A stretch of 64,000 nt of DNA, taken from G965197405 sp965197405. Its GTDB lineage: Bacteria > Chloroflexota > Dehalococcoidia > Lucifugimonadales > JAGWBF01. The notes beneath the pieces were generated by a model. It worked only from the letters and a program-made list of their open reading frames with translations. It did not search any database and was not told the origin of the DNA. Location of the stretch: positions 2,480,001-2,544,000 of the forward strand of contig OZ240206.1 of the NCBI GenBank assembly GCA_965197405.1, in the 5' to 3' direction. The position numbers were made by a program, and so were the translations under genes. Below, in pieces: positions 59,685 through 64,000 of the stretch (the first letter of the stretch is position 1; every line of letters begins with the position of its first letter).

Positions 59685-59779
59685 CGTCCTCTCCTTTACA
59701 TAACAATTGCCCCATGACCTTGGTAGGGCCAAGTAGGAGGATGAACCCCCTATTTTCATGGTAAGACAGTCTCACCGCA

Positions 59780-59877
59780 TGTCATTCCGAACGGAGCGAA
59801 GCGAGGTGAGGGATCTCAAGCCCAGGCTTGTTCGAGAGCATAGATTTTTAGATTCCTCGCTGCGCTCGGAATGACAT
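59780..59877 (+). repeat. Dispersed GTCATTCCGA inverted repeat, copy 5
   Basis: Left arm TGTCATTCCGAACGGAGCGA continuing AGCGAGGTGAGGGATCTCAAG, right arm TTTTTAGATTCCTCGCTGCGC and TCGGAATGACATC. About 98 bp, in the 259-bp gap that separates the hydantoinase A and B genes; no gene lies in the gap. Confidence 0.75.
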
Positions 59878-59943
59878 CAGACGGGATTCGGGGTATTTTC
59901 ATGGCAAACACATAGTATACATACTGGGCTTGCCGGGCCCGTC

Positions 59944-62031
59944 CTATGCCCTGTCGAGAATGATATTCTTCCAGTGGTCTATGGAGGCCCGCCAGCCCGG
60001 GGGCACCACGCTGGTGGAATCGTACTCTTCTATAATCAGAGGGCCAGGTTGACTATCCCCGTCCAGGGCGGCCCGGTCCAGCACCGGGGTGTCAATCCAG
60101 CCGTGGTTGGGGCCGAAGTATACTCTGCGTTCCGACGGCCCCGCATCCCGCCCGGTTGAAGATACCTCCAGGTTCCCCGGCACCCTGGACTCCTGGGACA
60201 GCCCGCGGGCTATGACCCTCAAATTGACAAGCTGGTAAGAGGCGTCCGCGCGATACCCGTAGGTCTTTTCGTGCTCCTCCTCGAAGACTCCCGCCAGCTT
60301 CGACAGGCTTTCAGAGGTCACCTTCCCCGGAGGCATCCAAACGGTCAACTCGGAGACCTGCCCTTCGTACTTCATATCCACCTGGGTGAGAATCTGGTGA
60401 TTGGAGTCGTCGAACCCCTCGGAGCGCAGCTGGGCGCGGCCCTCTTCCCACAGCCCCTCCAGGATGTCGCTGAGGGCGTTTATATCCAGCTCTCTGAAGG
60501 TCTTGTAGTAGGTCCGCACGAAATGGTGCTCCACGTCGGCGAAGAGCAGGCCGAAGGAGCTGAAGACGCCGGGGAAGGGCGGGACGATGATGCGGCTGAT
60601 GTCGAGCATCTCGGCCAGCCCGGCGGCGTGGACGGGGCCGCTGCCGCCGAAGGCCATCAGCGTGAACCGCCTGGGGTCGCGGCCCCTCTCGCTGGAGACG
60701 GCCCTCAAGGCCCGGCTCATGTTGGAGTTCACCAATAAGTGAATCCCGTCGGCGGCCTCAATCTCGGAGAGTCCCAGGGGGAGGGCTACGTTCTCGTACA
60801 CGGCTTTGCGGGCACTTTCCAGGTATATGGGGAAGTCTCCGCCCAGCAGGTGTTGAGGGTTCAGGTAGCCGAGCAGCACGTCGGCATCGGTGACGGTGGC
60901 TTCCTGGCCGCCCTGGCCATAGCAGGCGGGCCCCGGCGCCGCGCCGGAGCTATGGGGACCCACCCGCAGGGAGCCGCTCTTGTCCACCGTGGCGATACTG
61001 CCCCCGCCGGCTCCGACCTCCGCCAGGTCTATGGCGGGCACCCTCAGTATGTGCCCGGCCCCCCGCAGCAGGCGGTGCCCGACGCTTATCCCGCCCCCGA
61101 CCTCGTACTCGGGGGCCTGGAGTATCTCGCCATTCTCGATGATGGAGGCCTTGGCCGTGGTGCCGCCCATATCCAGGGTCATCAGGTTGTCTATGCCGAG
61201 GCGTTTGCCCAGCTGGTGCGCTCCCACCACCCCCGCAGCAGGGCCGGACTCGATGCAGTAGACGGGCTTCTCCTTTGCTATCTCCGTTGTAGCCAGGCCT
61301 CCATTGGACTGCATCACCGTGAGGGGCACGCGGACCCCCATCCCTTGAAGGCTATCGGCCAGCCGGGTCAGGTAGCTCTCCACCACGGGGCGGACGTAGC
61401 CGTTTATCACAGTCGTGCTGGTGCGCTCGTACTCCTTCATCTCCGGGAGCAGCTCGCTGGACACTGTCAGGATAATCCCCGGCGCCTGCTCACGGAGGAC
61501 CTGGGCGATGTACCGCTCGTGGTCGGGATTGGCGTAGGAGTGCAGGAGGCATATAGCCACGGACTCCACCCCCGACTTTACGATACGGCCCACCACTTCC
61601 TCGACATCCTCCGTTTCGAGAGGCCGGAGGACCTCGCCCTGGAAATTCAGGCGCTCCCGCACCTCGAATCGTAGCTGGCGCTTCACGAGAGTGGGCGGCT
61701 TCTCGTAGTACAGGTCATACAGGCGGGGGATGCGGTTGCGGCGGAACTCCAGAATGTCACGGAAGCCCTCCGTGGTAATCAGCGCGGTCGTGGCGCCCTT
61801 CTGCTCTATGATGGCGTTGGTAGCCACTGTGAAGCCGTGGCTCACCTCGGAGATGGCGTCGGAGAGGATGTCCAGCTCGGCAATACCCTTCCGGATGCCT
61901 TCCAGCACTGCCCTGCTGTAGTCATCGGGGGTGCTCGCTATCTTGCGGGCCAAGACTGTGCCGTCACCGCCCAGGAAAAGGATGTCGGTGAAGGTCCCGC
62001 CAATGTCTACGCCGACTCGGAAGTGTGTCAT
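59944..62031 (-). CDS. Hydantoinase A/oxoprolinase-family protein
   Basis: 695 residues. The N-terminal ASKHA-type ATPase fold starts FRVGVDIGGTFTDILFLGGDG, with ATNAIIEQKGATTALITTEGFRD; ESGPAAGVVGAHQLG and LMTLDMGGTTAKASII are the phosphate loops of the main domain. It is the ATP-dependent A subunit that pairs with the B subunit encoded downstream. It starts directly after the SDR gene (20 bp gap). The domain order matches the separate HyuA and HyuB proteins rather than a fused oxoprolinase. Confidence 0.93.
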   Translation of the reverse strand: MTHFRVGVDIGGTFTDILFLGGDGTVLARKIASTPDDYSRAVLEGIRKGIAELDILSDAISEVSHGFTVATNAIIEQKGATTALITTEGFRDILEFRRNRIPRLYDLYYEKPPTLVKRQLRFEVRERLNFQGEVLRPLETEDVEEVVGRIVKSGVESVAICLLHSYANPDHERYIAQVLREQAPGIILTVSSELLPEMKEYERTSTTVINGYVRPVVESYLTRLADSLQGMGVRVPLTVMQSNGGLATTEIAKEKPVYCIESGPAAGVVGAHQLGKRLGIDNLMTLDMGGTTAKASIIENGEILQAPEYEVGGGISVGHRLLRGAGHILRVPAIDLAEVGAGGGSIATVDKSGSLRVGPHSSGAAPGPACYGQGGQEATVTDADVLLGYLNPQHLLGGDFPIYLESARKAVYENVALPLGLSEIEAADGIHLLVNSNMSRALRAVSSERGRDPRRFTLMAFGGSGPVHAAGLAEMLDISRIIVPPFPGVFSSFGLLFADVEHHFVRTYYKTFRELDINALSDILEGLWEEGRAQLRSEGFDDSNHQILTQVDMKYEGQVSELTVWMPPGKVTSESLSKLAGVFEEEHEKTYGYRADASYQLVNLRVIARGLSQESRVPGNLEVSSTGRDAGPSERRVYFGPNHGWIDTPVLDRAALDGDSQPGPLIIEEYDSTSVVPPGWRASIDHWKNIILDRA

Positions 62032-62051
62032 TTTTCTCTCTCTAAGGCGTG

Positions 62052-62825
62052 TTAGAAGCCCCAGGTCTCGCCGAACTCACGCCGCAGGACAAGTCTTCCG
62101 GTGAAGGACTGGGCGTCTTGAAGCGCCAGGTAGACGGCGGAGGGGGCTACCACCTCCGGCTCCACGCGTATGTGCCAGTCATGCCGGGCCCAGGGGATGA
62201 TGGACGACCCCTCGCTTTTCAGAGGTCCCGGGTCCAGGATGTTGACGGCGATGTTGTGCTCCCGTACCTCCTCGGCCAGGGAGAGGCTGAACATATGGAG
62301 CGCTGCCTTGCTGGTACAATAGATGGTGCCCCCTGCCCGGTGGTTCACGCCCGCTCCGGAGCCGATGTTGAGAATGTTGCCCCGGCGCTGCTCCATCATC
62401 ACGGGGACTACGTACCGGCAGGTCAGGTAGGGGCCGCGCACGTTTACCGCCATAGACTCGTCCCACCGTCCAGGCTCGATGTCCAGGAAAGGCTCGCTGG
62501 GGATCATGATGCCCGCGTTGTTGACCAGCACGTCTATCCGGCCATAGCGGTCCATCACCTGCTGTACCATAGACCGCACCTGCTCTTCGTCCGTCACGTC
62601 ACAGGGCACTGAAAAGGCCTCTCCCCCGCCGGCCTCAATGTCTTTCACCGTCTCACGGATGGTGCCCGGCAGCGGCGCCGGAGAATCGGGGCGGGCGCAT
62701 ACCACCACCCCGGCCCCTTCACGCCCGAACTCCCTGGCGATGGCCCTGCCCAGACCCCTGCTGCCCCCCGTGACTACGGCTACCAGGCCCTTCATCCTAT
62801 CCGTACTGCTATCCATATTGTCCAT
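62052..62825 (-). CDS. Short-chain dehydrogenase/reductase
   Basis: 257 residues. VVTGGSRGLGRAIAREFG (NAD(P)-binding Gly motif), DVLVNNAGIM, and the catalytic pattern Ser in IGSGAG with Tyr/Lys in YCTSKAALHMF. The cofactor preference is not certain. ATG 62825 or 62816 may be used; AAGGATGG overlaps the first. It is transcribed with the hydantoinase A gene, 20 bp away, which suggests a shared pathway. Confidence 0.92.
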   Translation of the reverse strand: MDNMDSSTDRMKGLVAVVTGGSRGLGRAIAREFGREGAGVVVCARPDSPAPLPGTIRETVKDIEAGGGEAFSVPCDVTDEEQVRSMVQQVMDRYGRIDVLVNNAGIMIPSEPFLDIEPGRWDESMAVNVRGPYLTCRYVVPVMMEQRRGNILNIGSGAGVNHRAGGTIYCTSKAALHMFSLSLAEEVREHNIAVNILDPGPLKSEGSSIIPWARHDWHIRVEPEVVAPSAVYLALQDAQSFTGRLVLRREFGETWGF

Positions 62826-62877
62826 CCTTCGTGTTAGCCATCAGGCCCGGTCCGCTTCAGCCGGGAATGGCCGGTAA

Positions 62878-63663
62878 TCAGCCGCCGGCCCTGGCAGCCT
62901 GCTCCAGGAAGTGCCGGCCGCCGTGGACCAGGAGCTCTCGCGGGGACACCGTGACTAGGCGGACGCCCAGCCCTTTGTACCGGGATAGCTGATCCCCGAT
63001 GTCCGAGTCCATCCATGCTACCATGCTGCCCCAGAGACCCGCCCCCGCCGCCTGGGCCAGCACCCGGTCCACCACCTGCCACACCACGGCGCGGTCGGGC
63101 ATCCCCATGGACTGCCACAGGTCCTTCGGGCCTACCTGGATGGCGTCCACGTAGGGCACCGAGATAATGTCCTGGATATTTCGCACCCCCTCCTCCTCTT
63201 CCACCTGAAGGACCACGATGGTCTCCCGGTTGGAGGCCTCGGCGTACTCCTCTTCAGTCATGCCGAGGCCGTAGTTGCCGGAGCGCCCCACGGCGTAGAA
63301 GGTGCGCTTGCCCTGGGGGTAGAAGCGGCTGGCTTCCACCACCGCTTGGGCGTCTTCCCTGGTGTTGACGCGGGGCACATGAACCCCCTGCGCGCCCGCG
63401 TCCAGCAGGCGAAGTATGAGGTCCGGGTCGTTGGGCACTCGGACGATGGAGGTCAGGTCGAAGGCCTCGGCGGCCCGGATGCTGTGGACCAGGGCCAGCT
63501 CATTGTAGGCCTCGTGCTCCAGGTCGAAGGTGATGAAGTCGAAGCCCATTGCGCCCAGCATCTCCACGGTCTCGGGGGAGTGGTAGGTGAGCAGCGCACC
63601 CAGGGCCATCTGTCCGGCCTGAGCTTTGGCCTTGGTCCTGTTGGCGCGCACCGCCCTCGCCAT
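62878..63663 (-). CDS. HpcH/HpaI aldolase-family protein
   Basis: 261 residues. FDFITFDLEHEAYNELALVH, SIVRVPNDPDLILRLLDAGAQGVHVPRV and VDAIQVGPKDLWQSMG are the metal and substrate motifs of class II hydroxy-oxo-acid aldolases. It is distinct from the 47447 aldolase, which has an insertion. GGGAGAGAAGCAAA precedes ATG 63663. It lies between two SDR genes on the same strand, apparently a catabolic operon that continues beyond the window. Confidence 0.9.
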   Translation of the reverse strand: MARAVRANRTKAKAQAGQMALGALLTYHSPETVEMLGAMGFDFITFDLEHEAYNELALVHSIRAAEAFDLTSIVRVPNDPDLILRLLDAGAQGVHVPRVNTREDAQAVVEASRFYPQGKRTFYAVGRSGNYGLGMTEEEYAEASNRETIVVLQVEEEEGVRNIQDIISVPYVDAIQVGPKDLWQSMGMPDRAVVWQVVDRVLAQAAGAGLWGSMVAWMDSDIGDQLSRYKGLGVRLVTVSPRELLVHGGRHFLEQAARAGG

Positions 63664-63698
63664 TTTGCTTCTCTCCCTTCTCTTGGACTCTGGGACGC

Positions 63699-64000
63699 CT
63701 ATCCCGCCGTCCAGCCGCCGTCGGCCAGAATGGCCGCCCCGGTGACGAAGGAAGCCTCGTCGGAGCAGAGGTAGGCGGCCACGTCGGCCATCTCCTGGGC
63801 CGTGCCCACGCGTCCCATAGGAACGCGCCCGCTGAGCTTTCTGACGAAGGCTTCTACATCCTCTGGGCTAGACCTGCTGCTGCGGACCATGGGCGTGTCT
63901 ATCGGCCCCGGGCAGATAGCGTTTACGCGGATGCCGTCGGCAGCGTGGTCCAGCGCCAGGCATCTGGTCAGCTGGATTACCGCGCCCTTGGTGGCGGGGT
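63699..64000 (-). CDS. Short-chain dehydrogenase/reductase, partial
   Basis: The C-terminal 100 or so residues of an SDR; the N-terminus lies beyond the right edge. The reverse frame gives ATKGAVIQLTRCLALDHAAD, then GIRVNAICPGPIDTPM, VPMGRVGTAQEMADVAAYLC and VTGAAILADGGWTAG. The Lys of ATKG would be the catalytic Lys of the YxxxK motif. It is followed by the HpaI aldolase gene after a short gap. Confidence 0.9.
   Translation of the reverse strand, partial: PATKGAVIQLTRCLALDHAADGIRVNAICPGPIDTPMVRSSRSSPEDVEAFVRKLSGRVPMGRVGTAQEMADVAAYLCSDEASFVTGAAILADGGWTAG

Noticed and set aside
58458..59717. Open frame of 419 codons on the plus strand
   Set aside because: It is antisense to the hydantoinase B gene and has no recognisable domain or ribosome site.

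Overview
This is a GC-rich chromosomal window of a Gram-negative-type or monoderm bacterium. Its gene content points to the Chloroflexota, most likely a Dehalococcoidia/SAR202-like lineage. That is an inference from four things: several luciferase-like F420/flavin oxidoreductases and a PPOX-class flavoprotein, an alternative complex III locus, many CoA, hydantoinase and amidohydrolase catabolic genes, and short dispersed repeats. No rRNA or other phylogenetic marker is present, so the placement is tentative.

Layout. 1-2.3 kb: N-terminal part of an HtrA-like protease, a tRNA-Thr(CGT), and an ISAs1-type insertion sequence with a frame-broken transposase. 2.3-12.8 kb: small-molecule catabolism (thioesterase, three LLM oxidoreductases, cupin, acetamidase/formamidase, LmbE deacetylase, Lin0512 protein, PPOX protein, amidohydrolase, FmdB zinc ribbon, Rieske ferredoxin plus a decayed second copy, VOC protein). 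13-16.8 kb: 2-oxoacid dehydrogenase E1 alpha/beta and mutL. 16.9-31.1 kb: an electron-transport block consisting of a quinol-oxidising alternative complex III (pentaheme ActA, split ActB, two NrfD subunits, ActD, monoheme ActE), followed by cytochrome c maturation genes (ccmH, ccmF, a CcmI-like zinc ribbon, a membrane-anchored accessory protein, a TlpA/ResA thioredoxin). A TTGACA promoter and a CRP/FNR-like palindrome precede it. 31.1-35.5 kb: ROK kinase, then a thiolase/DUF35/DUF3237/ferredoxin-like-barrel cluster ending in a terminator. 35.7-39.4 kb: heterodimeric ABC exporter. 39.5-43.9 kb: glycine cleavage system T, H, P1, P2. 44-46.2 kb: MmgE/PrpD protein whose last codons are interrupted by an IS5-family element. 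46.6-50.4 kb: CopC-plastocyanin lipoprotein, HpcH/HpaI aldolase, and coaX-coaBC. 50.8-56 kb: acyl-CoA dehydrogenase, SMP-30 protein, 3-hydroxyisobutyrate-type dehydrogenase, gamma-glutamyltransferase. 56.2-57.1 kb: a rhodanese whose active-site cysteine codon is TGA. 57.2-57.6 kb: a HEPN-like protein in an AT-richer island. 58-64 kb: hydantoinase/oxoprolinase B and A, two SDRs and an HpaI aldolase on the minus strand.

The most striking observation is the rhodanese at 56240-57073. The frame runs through a single TGA located exactly where the catalytic Cys belongs, continues with a conserved rhodanese C-terminus, and a GC-rich hairpin with a G loop lies just 3' of the TGA. This fits a selenocysteine-containing sulfurtransferase. 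Other notable points are an IS insertion that replaces only the last two residues of its target protein, identical seven-G frame breaks in two unrelated IS transposases, at least two families of dispersed inverted-repeat elements, and a structured 5' leader before the amidohydrolase gene.
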